DNA of 61,108 nt from Bacteriovoracaceae bacterium (lineage in GTDB: Bacteria > Bdellovibrionota > Bacteriovoracia > Bacteriovoracales > Bacteriovoracaceae), in NCBI GenBank assembly GCA_025210745.1, contig JAOARC010000018.1:1-61108 (forward strand), given 5' to 3'. Below, piece by piece: positions 52,761 to 60,476 of this stretch (position 1 is the stretch's first letter; each line of letters starts with the position of its first letter). The notes beneath the pieces are model-generated. The model did not search any database. It was not told the origin of the DNA and saw nothing but the letters and a program-made list of their open reading frames with translations. The position numbers were made by a program, and so were the translations under genes.

Positions 52761-53817
52761 TGTTCATGAAAAATATATTAAAGAATGCTTTGAGCTTGCT
52801 TTAAAAGCAAAAGGAGAAGTTTCGCCCAATCCATTAGTTGGATCAGTTATCGTAAAAAATGGAAAAGTCATTGCTAAAGGGTATCATAAAGGCAGTGGTA
52901 AAGATCATGCTGAAATAGATGCTATAAAAAATGCAACTGAGGATATAAAAGGAGCAACTCTTTATTGTAATCTTGAACCATGTGTTCATACCAATAAAAA
53001 AACACCTCCATGCTCTCAAAGACTTATTAAAGAAGGAATTAAAAAAGTTGTTATATCAAATCTTGATCCCAACCCATTTGTTGCTGGAAATGGAGCAAAA
53101 CTTCTAGAAGAAAATGGTATTGAAGTTGTAACTGGTATACTTGAACAAGAAGGCTTAGAACTTAACGAAATCTTTTTCCATCATATAACGACAAAGCATC
53201 CCTTTATTCATATAAAGCTTGCTCAAACTCTTGATGGTAAAATGGCCACTTCATCAGGTGATTCTAAGTGGATCACAAATGAGCTTTCTAGAGATTATGT
53301 TCATAAACTGAGACAAAGCTATGATGCTATAATGGTTGGAAAAAATACAGTTATAAATGATGATCCAAAACTTACAGTTCGAATTGATAATAATGAAAAG
53401 ACCATAAAAAGAATTGTTTTTGCTCCAAATGGCATTGATACATCTTTTAATCTCTTTAATGATCAATTTAAAGATCAAACCTTTGTTGCTTCATTTGAAG
53501 ATAATAACTACCCTAACTTTATAAAGCTTTATACTAATAATGATCAGGTTGATCTAGATCGTTTTGTCCAAGATTTATATGGCCATGGCATTTGTTCATT
53601 ATTTATTGAAGGTGGATCATTTACCGCATCTAAATTTTTAGAAAAAAGACTATTTAATAAACTAAGTGTTTTTATTGCGCCAAAGTTAATTGGAAATGGA
53701 ATTAATATCGGCTTTGCAGATAAAAAAGAAACCATGAATGAATCAATTACATTTAGAGATACCAAATGGAAAAAATTTGGTGATGATATGATGTTTGAAG
53801 CAAAAAGGATGAACTAA
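52753..53817 (+). CDS. ribD: Bifunctional riboflavin deaminase/reductase RibD
   Basis: A 354-aa two-domain enzyme. The deaminase has the zinc motif HAEIDAI and EPCVHTNKKTPPC. The reductase has KLAQTLDGKMATSSGDSKWI, YDAIMVGKNTVINDDPKLTV and LFIEGGSFTAS. It converts the pyrimidine product of GTP cyclohydrolase II into 5-amino-6-ribitylaminouracil phosphate. Start ATG 52753 lies inside the recombinase gene, so it is translationally coupled. No FMN riboswitch precedes it. GTP cyclohydrolase II (ribA) is not in the window. Confidence 0.96.
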   Translation: MINVHEKYIKECFELALKAKGEVSPNPLVGSVIVKNGKVIAKGYHKGSGKDHAEIDAIKNATEDIKGATLYCNLEPCVHTNKKTPPCSQRLIKEGIKKVVISNLDPNPFVAGNGAKLLEENGIEVVTGILEQEGLELNEIFFHHITTKHPFIHIKLAQTLDGKMATSSGDSKWITNELSRDYVHKLRQSYDAIMVGKNTVINDDPKLTVRIDNNEKTIKRIVFAPNGIDTSFNLFNDQFKDQTFVASFEDNNYPNFIKLYTNNDQVDLDRFVQDLYGHGICSLFIEGGSFTASKFLEKRLFNKLSVFIAPKLIGNGINIGFADKKETMNESITFRDTKWKKFGDDMMFEAKRMN

Positions 53818-54444
53818 ATGTTTACTGGATTAGTAAAAGATATTGGAAAAATTGTCCAAATAAAACCAAATAAGGAAGGTAAAGTCTTCGTTATAGAATC
53901 TAATATGTGTAGTGATATTGGAATCGATGATTCAGTATCAACAAATGGAGTTTGCTTAACTGCTACAAGTGTTACTGATAAAACTTTTACCGTTCAAGCA
54001 ATTCACGTTACCTTAGAAAAAACAAATCTTGGAAAACTAACAGTGGGATCAAAAGTAAACCTTGAGCTTGCTTTAAGGGCAACAGATCGCCTTGGAGGAC
54101 ATATTGTTCAAGGACATGTTAATGGAACCGGTCATATAACTAAAATAGAAAATGCTGGAAAAAATTATAACGTAAGCTTTACTACTGAAGAACATTTAAA
54201 GAAATATATTATTAAAGAAGGTTCAATTGCTATAGATGGTACCAGTTTGACCATAGCCTATATGGATAATTCTAACTTCACTGTTAGTCTTATTCCACAT
54301 ACCTTCGACAACACAATCTTTCATACAAAAAAAGTTGGTGATTCGATAAATATTGAAGTAGATATAATGGCAAAGTATCTTGAACATTTTATGAAGTTCG
54401 ATACAAAAAAATCAAACCTAGAAAACTTAATAAAGGACTGGTAA
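53818..54444 (+). CDS. ribE: Riboflavin synthase, alpha subunit
   Basis: A 208-aa trimeric enzyme that dismutates two 6,7-dimethyl-8-ribityllumazines to riboflavin. The FTGLVKDIGKI start, NGVCLTATSV and RLGGHIVQGHVNGTGHI belong to the two lumazine-binding repeats, seen twice as VSTNGVCLT and IAIDGTSLTIA. It follows ribD with no gap and overlaps ribB by one base, so the operon is tightly coupled. Length normal. Confidence 0.96.
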   Translation: MFTGLVKDIGKIVQIKPNKEGKVFVIESNMCSDIGIDDSVSTNGVCLTATSVTDKTFTVQAIHVTLEKTNLGKLTVGSKVNLELALRATDRLGGHIVQGHVNGTGHITKIENAGKNYNVSFTTEEHLKKYIIKEGSIAIDGTSLTIAYMDNSNFTVSLIPHTFDNTIFHTKKVGDSINIEVDIMAKYLEHFMKFDTKKSNLENLIKDW

Positions 54445-55052
54445 TGCTAGATTCAATTCAAGGTGCCATTGAAGATATTAAAAACGGTAAAATGGTAATC
54501 GTAATTGATGATGAAAATAGAGAAAATGAAGGTGACTTCATCATGGCTGCAAGTAAAGTGACTGCCGATGATATTACTTTTATGGCCACATATGGAAAAG
54601 GACTTATCTGTAGCCCCGTATCCACGCAAATAGCAAATACACTAGACCTTGGCTTAATGGTTCAGAATATTGAAGATTCTCATGGTACAGCTTTTACTGT
54701 ATCAATTGATGCTAAAGAAGGAATCTCAACTGGAATATCAAGTGCTGATAGAGCAAGAACTATAGAGTTACTTACAAATCCAAACTCAAAAAAGTCTGAC
54801 TTTGTAAGCCCTGGACATATGTTTCCTTTAATCGCAAAAGATGGCGGAGTAACAACGAGACCAGGACATACAGAAGCTGCTGTTGATCTAGCTGTTATGG
54901 CAGGCCTTCCAGCAGCTGGAGTTATTTGTGAAATTTTAAATGAAGACGGAACATGTGCAAGAGTAGATGATCTAAGAGTTGTGGCAAAGAAGTTTAACCT
55001 TAAATTAATATCAATCGAAGATCTTATAAAATACAAAAAGGAACAGGAGTAA
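54444..55052 (+). CDS. ribB: 3,4-dihydroxy-2-butanone-4-phosphate synthase RibB
   Basis: A 202-aa monofunctional enzyme that turns ribulose 5-phosphate into the four-carbon unit of the lumazine ring. The signature VIDDENRENEGDFIMAA, TYGKGLICSPVS, GISTGISSADRARTI and RPGHTEAAVDLAV are clear. It lacks the GTP cyclohydrolase II (RibA) half that is fused to it in many bacteria, so ribA must be elsewhere in the genome. It shares one base with ribE and is followed by ribH after 3 nt. Confidence 0.96.
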   Translation: MLDSIQGAIEDIKNGKMVIVIDDENRENEGDFIMAASKVTADDITFMATYGKGLICSPVSTQIANTLDLGLMVQNIEDSHGTAFTVSIDAKEGISTGISSADRARTIELLTNPNSKKSDFVSPGHMFPLIAKDGGVTTRPGHTEAAVDLAVMAGLPAAGVICEILNEDGTCARVDDLRVVAKKFNLKLISIEDLIKYKKEQE

Positions 55053-55055
55053 TAT

Positions 55056-55529
55056 ATGACAATCAAAATCGAAGCAGGACTTACACTTAATAATGAAAAA
55101 GTAGCTATCATTAGCGCTAGATTCAATGATTTTATTGTAAGCAAGCTAACTGAAGGATCAATTGATTGCCTTAAAAGACATGGACTTAGTGAAGATAATA
55201 TTACACAAACATGGGTTCCTGGAGCGTACGAGCTTCCTTTAATTGCTCAAAAGCTAGCAAAGTCAGGAAAGTTTGACGCTATTATTTGCCTTGGTTGTGT
55301 TATAAGAGGTGCTACCAGTCACTATGATTATGTATGTAATGAAGCTGCTAAAGGAATTTCTAAAGTTGGCCTTGATTATAATATGCCTGTAATGTTTGGT
55401 CTTTTAACAACAGAAAATATTGAGCAAGCCATAGAAAGAGCGGGGACTAAAGCTGGTAACAAAGGCTGGGAAGTAACGCTTGGTGCCATTGAGATGGTAA
55501 ATCTTTCTAGAAAAATAGATGAAATATAA
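55056..55529 (+). CDS. ribH: 6,7-dimethyl-8-ribityllumazine synthase
   Basis: A 157-aa enzyme that condenses the RibB and RibD-pathway products into the lumazine precursor; it usually forms pentamers or 60-mer cages. [46 protein letters not shown] and [20 protein letters not shown] are diagnostic. The GAGT before ATG serves as ribosome-binding site. It ends the riboflavin operon; transcription may continue toward rpsD, which has its own promoter and leader. Confidence 0.96.
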   Translation: MTIKIEAGLTLNNEKVAIISARFNDFIVSKLTEGSIDCLKRHGLSEDNITQTWVPGAYELPLIAQKLAKSGKFDAIICLGCVIRGATSHYDYVCNEAAKGISKVGLDYNMPVMFGLLTTENIEQAIERAGTKAGNKGWEVTLGAIEMVNLSRKIDEI

Positions 55530-55534
55530 AATAC

Positions 55535-55563
55535 TTGCATAAAAACACATAAATTGTTATTTT
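55535..55563 (+). promoter_or_regulatory. Extended -10 sigma-70 promoter for rpsD
   Basis: TTGCAT, 17-nt spacer, TATTTT with an upstream TG-N (TGTTATTTT). It lies just after ribH and about 160 nt before the rpsD start, leaving a long leader. Confidence 0.65.
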
Positions 55564-55567
55564 AACC

Positions 55568-55723
55568 GCTCTTAAATGGAGGCAAGCTTTTAAGAGCTAT
55601 TTTATTAAATTCGTTTCTTGCCGCGAAACAAAACTAGGTTTTTGTGAATTCAACGTAACTTTTAAAGCAATATCTTTGCTTTAATTTCCTTGAATTCCTA
55701 AGCTTTAAATTTAGGAGACAATT
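55568..55723 (+). promoter_or_regulatory. Structured 5' leader of rpsD
   Basis: Three nested or successive stems are visible. GCTCTTAAA (55568-55576) pairs with TTTAAGAGC (55589-55597), followed by TATTTTATT, like an attenuator. GAATTCAA (55646-55653) pairs with TTGAATTC (55690-55697) and encloses a perfect 9-bp stem TTAAAGCAA / TTGCTTTAA with a 5-nt loop. CCTAA (55697-55701) can pair with TTAGG (55711-55715), covering part of the AGGAG site 6 nt before ATG. This suggests autoregulation by S4, as in other bacteria, with a layout I do not recognise. Confidence 0.6.
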
Positions 55724-56359
55724 ATGTCAAAAACAACAATGGGTAAAAGATCTGCTTTTAAAATCCAAAGAAGATTAGGTATTGAATTACCTGGTCTTGG
55801 AAAAGCAGGAGCATTAGAAAGAAGACCTTACGGTCCAGGTATGCACGGAATGAAAAGAAAGAAGCTTTCTGACTATACGATCCGTCTTATGGAAAAACAA
55901 AAAGTAAGATTTCACTACGGAATCAGAGAAAAGCAACTTGTTAACTTAGTTAAAAGATGCAAAAAAGATAAATCAAGAGCATGGGTTGATACTCTAATCA
56001 TTAACCTTGAGTCTAGATTAGACAATGTTATCTTTAGATTAAACTGGGCTCCATCAATGGCAGCAGCTAGACAGATGGTTTCTCATGGTCATATCAAAGT
56101 TAACGGTAAAAAAGTTGATATCGGATCTGCATTAGTTAAAACTGGTGATGAAATTACAATCACTGAAAAAGGTGCAAAGTCAGCTAACTACTTACAAGCT
56201 AAAGCAAGACCAAGATTATCTGCGATCCCAGCTTTCTTATCGACAGAAAAAGATGGAGAAAAAGAAAAAGCTAAGATCATGGCAGAGCCACTAGCAGAAG
56301 ATATTCCATTTGCATTCGAAAAACGATTAGTGATCGAGTACTACTGGAAAATTAAATAG
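55724..56359 (+). CDS. rpsD: 30S ribosomal protein S4
   Basis: A 211-aa S4 that nucleates 30S assembly and can repress its own translation. The GKRSAFKIQRRLGIELPGLG start, RRPYGPGMHGMKRKKLSDY and SRLDNVIFRLNWAPSMAAAR with the S4 RNA-binding domain (QMVSHGHIKVNGKKVDIGS) are typical. It lacks the N-terminal zinc cysteines (C-minus form). It stands alone here, not in the alpha operon, with its own promoter, long leader and terminator. Confidence 0.97.
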   Translation: MSKTTMGKRSAFKIQRRLGIELPGLGKAGALERRPYGPGMHGMKRKKLSDYTIRLMEKQKVRFHYGIREKQLVNLVKRCKKDKSRAWVDTLIINLESRLDNVIFRLNWAPSMAAARQMVSHGHIKVNGKKVDIGSALVKTGDEITITEKGAKSANYLQAKARPRLSAIPAFLSTEKDGEKEKAKIMAEPLAEDIPFAFEKRLVIEYYWKIK

Positions 56360-56464
56360 CGCTCTTCATAAGTTGGCGTTAGCTAGCAAAGGCTACTCTA
56401 CACTTTCGAAGAAAAAGAATCCGACGTTAGGAGGATTCAACACTAAAAATCTAAAAAAATAAAA

Positions 56465-56497
56465 AGAGCCCCAAAAAACTGGGGCTCTCTTTTTTTA
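56465..56497 (+). terminator. Strong intrinsic terminator of rpsD
   Basis: AGAGCCCCA pairs with TGGGGCTCT around an A-rich loop, followed by CTTTTTTT. A GC-rich, perfect 9-bp stem. The intervening 100 nt hold a small GAATCC/GGATTC stem but no gene. Confidence 0.9.
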
Positions 56498-56507
56498 TAA
56501 TTTTTTT

Positions 56508-57368
56508 CTAATACTCAATAATATCGAAATTATTATAATTTAAAACTCTTTGTCCTTCTTCATTAACAGATAAAATATCCTTAAACTGTTTTGCCTCTAA
56601 AATATCTTTAGCAATATAAGTTTTCTGCTCATGAACACTTTGAGTTAAAATTTCTTCAATACCTTCAAAAGATACAACAACAACTACATCCTTTTTAATA
56701 AGTGTATCTAAACTAAAGCGTAACAAAGGACTAGATTGATCTATTGGATGTAACACTAGCCAACTAATTCCAAATATAGGTGTCTCATCTCTAACTAGCT
56801 TAAGATCAACTAACTTTTTCATACTCATCCCCTCTTTAGTAGTATGAGAAAGTAAAGCAACCACACTCACTTTAGCATTTACGATTTTAGAAGATCTAAG
56901 ATTTGCCAATCTAAACATTAAATGTTTTTGTCCATCATAATCTCCAATAATCATATTTTTCGAAAAGAGAACTTTAGATGTCGGCCTAGAGAATCTTGTA
57001 AAAGCAAGACCTGTTGCAAAAGCAACAAATAAAATACCTGATATGACATCAAATATTACAATAATATGAGCAAAAGCAGATTTTGGTAACAAGTAGCCAT
57101 AGCCTAATGTTGAGCTGGTTTGAAAACTAAATGCCCATGCTTCCCAATAAGTGTTATATGTCGCATTCACAATAGAATCATCTACTATATAGTAAAAACT
57201 AGCAAAGATGCTATTAATAAGTAAGTAAGATATAACAAAAAAACATAAATATGAGCTCCAGCTCATTTTCATAAGTTGATGATACCAATCTTGCCAAAAC
57301 TTTGTATTTGAACCAACTCGCTTAATATTGATACGGCCACTTTTGTTAACGATAGGCTCTTTACACAT
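56508..57368 (-). CDS. KirBac-type inward-rectifier potassium channel
   Basis: A 286-aa two-transmembrane K+ channel. TM1 spans about 38-60 (SSYLCFFVISYLLINSIFAS), the pore has TSSTLGYGYLLP (filter TLGYG, residues 87-91), and TM2 is IVIFDVISGILFVAFATG. A cytoplasmic beta-domain of about 150 aa (FRLANLRSSKIVNAKVSV, LHPIDQSSPLLRFS) is the Kir immunoglobulin-like domain that binds gating ligands. Bacterial members are few and often sensitive to pH or lipids. It sits 22 nt before the XRE gene at 57391, same strand, so the regulators may control it. Confidence 0.9.
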   Translation of the reverse strand: MCKEPIVNKSGRINIKRVGSNTKFWQDWYHQLMKMSWSSYLCFFVISYLLINSIFASFYYIVDDSIVNATYNTYWEAWAFSFQTSSTLGYGYLLPKSAFAHIIVIFDVISGILFVAFATGLAFTRFSRPTSKVLFSKNMIIGDYDGQKHLMFRLANLRSSKIVNAKVSVVALLSHTTKEGMSMKKLVDLKLVRDETPIFGISWLVLHPIDQSSPLLRFSLDTLIKKDVVVVVSFEGIEEILTQSVHEQKTYIAKDILEAKQFKDILSVNEEGQRVLNYNNFDIIEY

Positions 57369-57390
57369 ATTTTCTCCTAGTGAGAATATT

Positions 57391-57588
57391 TTAAACCTTT
57401 TTTTTAAATTTTAAAATAATCATAGGATCAATATTTAAAAACTTACAAATTTTTATCCACTGTATTGCCGTTAACTCTAGTTTGGCATTCTCAATACGCG
57501 AATAAGTTCCTTGAGTGATTCCTGCAATGATAGCAACTTGTCTTTGAGTGTACTTTTTTTTAAGACGAAGTTTTCGCAATTCATTCAC
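57391..57588 (-). CDS. XRE-family helix-turn-helix regulator (small)
   Basis: A 65-aa protein made of one XRE HTH (KKKYTQRQVAIIAGITQGTY, then SRIENAKLELTAIQW). I use GTG 57588, with GAGG 6 nt upstream, rather than TTG 57606. The start then overlaps the stop of the previous XRE gene by 8 nt, so it is translationally coupled. A HTH with no ligand domain is a simple dimeric repressor. It is the middle gene of an XRE-XRE-KirBac series, transcribed leftwards. Confidence 0.75.
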   Translation of the reverse strand: MNELRKLRLKKKYTQRQVAIIAGITQGTYSRIENAKLELTAIQWIKICKFLNIDPMIILKFKKKV

Positions 57589-57874
57589 AATTGTCCTCAA
57601 TCTCAATTTCTTTAATCGTTACCTCGAAAAGTCCACGATAAAAGCGATGACACTTTTTTCGTTTAATTTCCCTGCCAAAAAGAAGCTCATCAATACTAAT
57701 ATCTAATAACTCAGCAAGTCTTTTAACTTTTTTAATATCTTTAGGTTGTCTATTTTCATACCAGGCATATAAAGTGGAATGAGGTATATTCGCTTTTATC
57801 TCCACATCTTTTAGACTTAAGCCCTGTTCATTCAATAGTTCTTTTAGCATATCACCGATTTTAATTTGACTCAT
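57581..57874 (-). CDS. XRE-family helix-turn-helix regulator
   Basis: A 97-aa protein with an N-terminal XRE HTH (LSLKDVEIKANIPHSTLYAW, then YENRQPKDIKKVKRLAELLD), followed by a short acidic tail (EIKRKKCHRFYRG and EIEIEDNCE). It is the first gene of the series and couples to the small XRE gene. The stretch upstream (57922-57947) has two TAACCG copies 20 bp apart that could be its operator. Function unknown; role in KirBac control is only positional. Confidence 0.8.
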   Translation of the reverse strand: MSQIKIGDMLKELLNEQGLSLKDVEIKANIPHSTLYAWYENRQPKDIKKVKRLAELLDISIDELLFGREIKRKKCHRFYRGLFEVTIKEIEIEDNCE

Positions 57875-57921
57875 ATTAATTGTATTAACTATTGTTATTT
57901 ATTTGTAACTAACTTTCTCCC

Positions 57922-57947
57922 TAACCGACAAATTAGTTCTTTAACCG
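57922..57947. promoter_or_regulatory. Direct repeat TAACCG x2, possible operator
   Basis: TAACCGACAAAT (57922-57933) and TAACCGGATAAA (57942-57953) are similar direct repeats, spaced 20 bp start to start, two helical turns. They lie 48-80 bp upstream of the XRE start, where a promoter is expected. Binding by the XRE proteins is a guess. Confidence 0.35.
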
Positions 57948-58102
57948 GATAAATTTTTTCTTAATATTTATCTCTACATACACAATACAAAAAACAAAAC
58001 AAAGTAGAAGATTCTAAGTCTAAGAAATTATTAATATGAAAAATTGATGAAGAAGAAAAAAGACCAAGTAAAAAACTTAGTCTTTTGGGTGTGTATTATA
58101 AT

Positions 58103-58621
58103 CTATAAATTAAATGGGAATGAAATATTTAAAAAATAACTATCTAAATCCAAGTCAGAGCTATTTCCATTTACTTCTCCAAAGCTCGTACTACCAATTT
58201 CTAAGTTCAAAGCAACCAATGGAAAACCAGTATAACTAAGCCCTATTACGGAACCAGAATGGTCCTCCCATTTTGTCCCACCATCAAAATCTAAATTTCC
58301 AGATAAAATATGCTCGTACCAAACTCTAAACATTATAGGAAAACTGTAACCTACTATTACTCCCAATCTAGAATAATCTCCATCATTAGAACTAGATTCA
58401 ACATCATAAGTAGACATTTGATAATTAGCACCAATCATTAATCCCAAGTTTGTCCAAGCTACTCTCGCGCCATAACCAACTCCATCAAACCCGCAATCAT
58501 TAGCACAATTACTTGAAACTTCTGAATTAAAGTGCATGCCTAAATATGGCTCAAGTAAAATACCTGCTCTTGCCGAGCTGAAAGTTGAAAATACGATCAT
58601 TATTAATAACAATTTTTTCAT
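58103..58621 (-). CDS. Small exported beta-barrel-like protein (paralogue A)
   Basis: A 172-aa protein with signal peptide (MKKLLLIMIVFSTFSSARAG) and mature start GILLEPYLGMHF. Alternating strands with aromatic residues suggest a small, about eight-stranded outer-membrane barrel that ends NISFPFNL. Same length and repeated landmarks (GILL-PY at the start, FTGLPFVSLNLE versus YTGFPLVALNLE later) show it is a tandem paralogue of the next gene. CANDCG gives a Cys pair absent in the neighbour. Function unknown. Confidence 0.75.
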   Translation of the reverse strand: MKKLLLIMIVFSTFSSARAGILLEPYLGMHFNSEVSSNCANDCGFDGVGYGARVAWTNLGLMIGANYQMSTYDVESSSNDGDYSRLGVIVGYSFPIMFRVWYEHILSGNLDFDGGTKWEDHSGSVIGLSYTGFPLVALNLEIGSTSFGEVNGNSSDLDLDSYFLNISFPFNL

Positions 58622-58642
58622 AATTAAAATCTCCTTACTTAA

Positions 58643-59161
58643 TTATAAATCTAATGGCAATGAAACTGATACAATATAGGCTGCCGACTGAAGCTCAAAT
58701 GATGGCGTACTACTTGTAAGTTTAGCATCATAGTTCATTGTTTGAACCTCAAGATTTAAAGATACAAATGGCAATCCAGTAAACCCAACTCCTAGTCCAT
58801 ATCCATCTGTGAATTCAGCCTCATATAAATCATCATGATTAAAATCAGATTTAATATGATACTCGGCCCAAGCCCTAAGTAATATTGGTAAATCAACTCC
58901 AACAAATAAACTTAAGTTATTTTGAGTGGCATCATCATCACTCATGATTTGATAATCAACTCCCGCTGACAACAATAAAAAGCTATAACCGACCCTTGAA
59001 CCAATAAACTTAGCAGTTTGAGTATCTTCATCAAAATTTGAGCTTGCAGCATCTAAAGTTGACTTAGATGTCCCAAATCCTATATAAGGGTCTAAAAGAA
59101 TCCCTGCATATGTGCTTTGAACACATAAACCCAATAGAACTGATAATATCAACCTTGACAT
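58643..59161 (-). CDS. Small exported beta-barrel-like protein (paralogue B)
   Basis: A 172-aa tandem paralogue of the gene at 58103, with the same layout: signal peptide (SRLILSVLLGLCVQSTYAG), start GILLDPYIGFG, and end SLPLDL. Motifs such as FVGVDLPILLRAWAEYHI correspond to VIVGYSFPIMFRVWYEHI in the partner. It is the upstream gene; 21 nt separate them, so they are cotranscribed. Good AGGAG-type ribosome-binding sites precede both. They may form two variants of one surface protein. Confidence 0.75.
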   Translation of the reverse strand: MSRLILSVLLGLCVQSTYAGILLDPYIGFGTSKSTLDAASSNFDEDTQTAKFIGSRVGYSFLLLSAGVDYQIMSDDDATQNNLSLFVGVDLPILLRAWAEYHIKSDFNHDDLYEAEFTDGYGLGVGFTGLPFVSLNLEVQTMNYDAKLTSSTPSFELQSAAYIVSVSLPLDL

Positions 59162-59228
59162 ATTTTTATCTCCTTTTAAGTTATAATTCCCTTATTATAA
59201 ATTTTATCAACCTTTTTGCACCGTGTTT

Positions 59229-59257
59229 TTGACTGGGAATATTTTGCCCCCTACACT
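59229..59257 (+). promoter_or_regulatory. Strong sigma-70 promoter at the start codon of the TauE/SafE gene
   Basis: TTGACT, 17-nt spacer, TACACT, then 7 nt to the ATG at 59265. The transcription start is predicted at the start codon and no ribosome-binding site is present, so the mRNA is likely leaderless. Confidence 0.65.
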
Positions 59258-59264
59258 GTAAGTC

Positions 59265-60020
59265 ATGGATATTATTTTTCTTTTTATTGTTGGATTAGCC
59301 GTTGGTATATTGAGTAGCTTCTTTGGAGTTGGAGGAGGAATTATTATTGTTCCAACTCTCTTTGTTTTGTTCGAAGCCTTATCACCCAAGGAAATTATAT
59401 CTATTTCTCTTTTAACTATTTTTTTTAATACTGCGTATAATAACTTTAACTTTTATAAAAAAGGTGACTCTCCTAATAAAAAGACTATCCTTATATTTAT
59501 TATATTTTGTTTTTTTGGAGCTCTTCTAGGCAATAGCTTGATCAACTTCTTAAACCCTAAGGCCATAAGAATTTTATTTGCACTAATACTTATTCTCATT
59601 GTTATAAGAAATGTGACAAAAAATGAGATTCTAACTCATAATTCCAACCAAAGAAAAGAACCTCCAATCATTATGGCGACAACAGCTATATTTGGTAGCT
59701 TTCTAAGTGCTATAACTGGCCTTGGAGGTGGAGTTATCTATATTCCACTTTTTCAAAATGTCGCAAAAATACCAATAAAAAAAATTTCGGCTTACTCTAA
59801 CTTTGCTATGATGGTTGGTGTTTTCTTTGCTCTAATCCCTCATGTTTTAGAAAAAAACTTGCATCTGTCTTATGCAAGTATACTAATTATTGGAAGTCTA
59901 TTTACAGGTAAACTTGGCATAAAATTTAATGAAATTGTTCAAGCAAAGACAAAAAAAAACCTACTTGCTCTTATATTACTTATAAGCGCTTTAAATATTT
60001 TATATAAAACTCTAAGATAA
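59265..60020 (+). CDS. TauE/SafE-family membrane permease
   Basis: A 251-aa protein with eight predicted membrane segments and the duplicated family motif: FLFIVGLAVGILSSFFGVGG near the start (GVGGGIIIVPTL) and TAIFGSFLSAITGLGGGVIY in the second half. TauE/SafE proteins are thought to export sulfite, sulfoacetate or other small organic acids, so this is a probable anion exporter. No sulfur gene is nearby, so the substrate is open. Monocistronic, ends at a long palindromic hairpin. Confidence 0.88.
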   Translation: MDIIFLFIVGLAVGILSSFFGVGGGIIIVPTLFVLFEALSPKEIISISLLTIFFNTAYNNFNFYKKGDSPNKKTILIFIIFCFFGALLGNSLINFLNPKAIRILFALILILIVIRNVTKNEILTHNSNQRKEPPIIMATTAIFGSFLSAITGLGGGVIYIPLFQNVAKIPIKKISAYSNFAMMVGVFFALIPHVLEKNLHLSYASILIIGSLFTGKLGIKFNEIVQAKTKKNLLALILLISALNILYKTLR

Positions 60021-60034
60021 TTACTCTGTTGAGA

Positions 60035-60072
60035 AAAAGGCTTAAAAAAAGAATTCTTTTTTTAAGCCTTTT
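60035..60072. terminator. Perfect 38-bp palindromic terminator
   Basis: AAAAGGCTTAAAAAAA then GAATTC then TTTTTTTAAGCCTTTT: all 38 positions are self-complementary, giving about a 17-bp stem with a minimal loop. It is suited to end transcription in both directions. Confidence 0.75.
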
Positions 60073-60140
60073 AATTTGATTTGTTACTACACAATTACTT
60101 TGGGAATGTGCACCAAAAGTTTACCATACAATATTTTTGT

Positions 60141-60168
60141 TTGCAATACCAAACTCTTAATATATAAT
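60141..60168 (+). promoter_or_regulatory. Sigma-70 promoter at the start codon of a small ORF
   Basis: TTGCAA, 16-nt spacer, TATAAT, then 6 nt (AAAAAC) to the ATG at 60175, which would be the +1 base. Confidence 0.5.
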
Positions 60169-60174
60169 AAAAAC

Positions 60175-60324
60175 ATGGTTATAAGAAACTCATTAAATTT
60201 ACTTACACAAATCACAACTTTAGAAGAGTATATAAAAATTATTGAAGAAAAATTAGAACAATCGGAACTAAATATAAATGAACAGATTCTTCTCGATTTA
60301 ATAAAAGTTAAAACACACATGTAA
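60175..60324 (+). CDS. Small helical protein (49 aa), uncertain
   Basis: A 49-aa reading frame (VIRNSLNLLTQITTLEEYIK, then IIEEKLEQSELNINEQILLD) that is almost fully alpha-helical and amphipathic, like a small coiled-coil protein. There is no Shine-Dalgarno sequence. Its ATG lies 6 nt after a good TTGCAA-N16-TATAAT promoter, so a leaderless gene is possible. The frame is also open upstream to 60076, but those residues are not protein-like and precede the promoter. Tentative. Confidence 0.4.
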   Translation: MVIRNSLNLLTQITTLEEYIKIIEEKLEQSELNINEQILLDLIKVKTHM

Positions 60325-60476
60325 GATTTTTGACAATCATCAATATTAATCAACAATTCCCCCTTTTTTAGGCAGTAAGAACTAATAAGTTCTTACATCT
60401 CATTGGCAATAAAATTTTTCCTTGATTAAATTCTAAAACACAAAATGAGAGAGATAAATCAATTCAAGGAGAGCGA

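Noticed and set aside
54680..55144. 154-codon minus-strand frame across ribB/ribH
   Set aside because: Antisense shadow of two certain enzymes; composition is hydrophobic only because it mirrors their codons.
56360..56464. Possible small RNA after rpsD
   Set aside because: It contains only a short GAATCC/GGATTC stem with no promoter; more likely just the 3' UTR.
60076..60174. Longer start for the small ORF at 60175
   Set aside because: The extra part overlaps the promoter, is Cys/Tyr-rich in an unlikely way and has no ribosome-binding site.
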